Shown piece by piece: positions 4,996-5,542 of a DNA stretch of 5,542 bases (its first letter is position 1; each line of letters starts with the position of its first letter). This DNA comes from Nitrospira sp. (lineage in GTDB: Bacteria > Nitrospirota > Nitrospiria > Nitrospirales > Nitrospiraceae): NCBI GenBank assembly GCA_015904055.1, contig JABMDE010000047.1, forward strand, positions 30,706 to 36,247, read 5' to 3'. The position numbers and the translations under genes were made by a program. A model generated the notes under the pieces. It was not told the origin of the DNA. It ran no database searches and was given only the letters and a program-made list of their open reading frames with translations.

Positions 4996-5542
4996 CTACT
5001 CTTGAATAGCCTTGGCCCGCTTCTGGAGATAGGCGTTACGGACGGCGCTGTAGAGATCCACCGTGGCTTCTTCCACTCCCTGAAATTTTTCCAGATTCAG
5101 GGAACGTTCGTTGACGACTTCGGTTGCCCGCGCCCCTATCGATATGGCATACGTGGCCGCCCGTTCATCGATATCGACCACAGTCGGAATCGAGTCGATG
5201 TTATGCATGGTCGGCAGGATGAGCCAGTAAATTGGATTGAGGGCAATGTCTCCAGCATAGCCGGCAAGATCTCGAACTGTATACGGTCCGAGAATCGGCA
5301 CCATGATATACGGACCTGGTGGGACTCCATAAAATCCGAGTGTTTGCCCTGTATCCTCTTCCGGCGTCGTCAGCTTGAAGTAGTGCTGGGCCACATCGAA
5401 AAACCCTCCGATTCCAACCGTCGTATTAATGAGAAATCGCCCGACTTCGATCCCGGCTCCTTTGAATTTTCCCTGAAATATATTGTTCAGAAACCGTGGG
5501 GTCGCACGACTATTGTAGAAGATATTACTCACGCCGACCTGA
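4996..5542 (-). CDS. mlaA: MlaA (VacJ) phospholipid transport protein, 5' end outside window
   Basis: On the minus strand the frame is open from the right edge to TAG (4998-4996). The visible ~181 residues match the MlaA core and C-terminus: GVSNIFYN, NNIFQGKFKGAG, GRFLINTTVGIGGFFDVA, DTGQTLGFYGVPPGPYIMVP, GPYTVRDLAGY and a C-terminal DLYSAVRNAYLQKR. MlaA is the outer-membrane component that removes mislocalised phospholipids and hands them to the Mla pathway. The signal peptide, lipobox and N-terminal part, including the usual DP...NR motif, lie outside the window. The GTG at 5532 sits inside conserved sequence (VGVSN), so it is not the start. It is transcribed convergently with the plus-strand genes. 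The auxiliary lipoprotein remnant at 2297-2851 belongs to a related lipid-transport family. Confidence 0.94.
   Translation of the reverse strand, partial: QVGVSNIFYNSRATPRFLNNIFQGKFKGAGIEVGRFLINTTVGIGGFFDVAQHYFKLTTPEEDTGQTLGFYGVPPGPYIMVPILGPYTVRDLAGYAGDIALNPIYWLILPTMHNIDSIPTVVDIDERAATYAISIGARATEVVNERSLNLEKFQGVEEATVDLYSAVRNAYLQKRAKAIQE

Noticed and set aside
4827..5009. 60-residue plus-strand frame
   Set aside because: GTG start without ribosome binding site, low-complexity end, overlaps two inverted repeats and the mlaA stop.
1..5542. tRNA, rRNA, CRISPR array or insertion sequence
   Set aside because: No cloverleaf, rRNA motif, regularly spaced repeats or transposase sequence seen on either strand.

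Overview
The window looks like chromosomal DNA of a Gram-negative bacterium rich in periplasmic c-type cytochromes. The gene content and the wording of the proteins (a multi-CXXCH cytochrome, a DsrE-family protein, SodC and MlaA lipoprotein-type outer-membrane genes) fit a Nitrospira-like nitrite oxidiser. This assignment rests on remembered protein resemblance, not on a search.

Layout. 1-1244 (+): the 3' part of a multihaem cytochrome c that runs in from the left edge, with three CXXCH sites visible and the tail of a fourth domain upstream. 1245-1299: a short degenerate CAGC-type repeat. 1312-1671 (+): a DsrE-family gene interrupted by an in-frame TGA at 1543-1545, just before its CGAC cysteine pair. 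1710-2324 (+): the N-terminal half of a PPK2-type polyphosphate kinase. At about 2297 its homology stops and the sequence passes, out of frame, into the body of an ABC-transport auxiliary lipoprotein (to 2851) that has lost its signal peptide. 3060-3641 (+): an intact lipoprotein Cu,Zn superoxide dismutase with all metal ligands. 3672-3702: a perfect 14-bp inverted repeat. 3735-4250 (+): a membrane-anchored or secreted monohaem cytochrome c. 4251-4636: non-coding, with two overlapping sigma70-type promoters, a dyad over the -35 region and a hairpin-rich leader. 4637-4720 (+): a 27-residue single-membrane-span protein with a strong ribosome binding site. 4721-4995: non-coding, with a nested stem structure (4750-4852) and a second dyad (4935-4986). 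4996-5542 (-): the C-terminal part of an MlaA (VacJ) outer-membrane phospholipid transport protein, cut by the right edge.

Common theme. Every recognisable intact product acts in the cell envelope: periplasmic electron carriers, a periplasmic superoxide scavenger and outer-membrane lipid homeostasis. Three neighbouring genes between 1312 and 2851 are broken. This means either a stretch of real gene decay with an internal deletion, or local sequence or assembly error. The most interesting undescribed signals are the PPK2/auxiliary-lipoprotein junction, the TGA in the DsrE gene, the regulated-looking leader plus tiny membrane protein at 4429-4720, and the structured element at 4750-4852.
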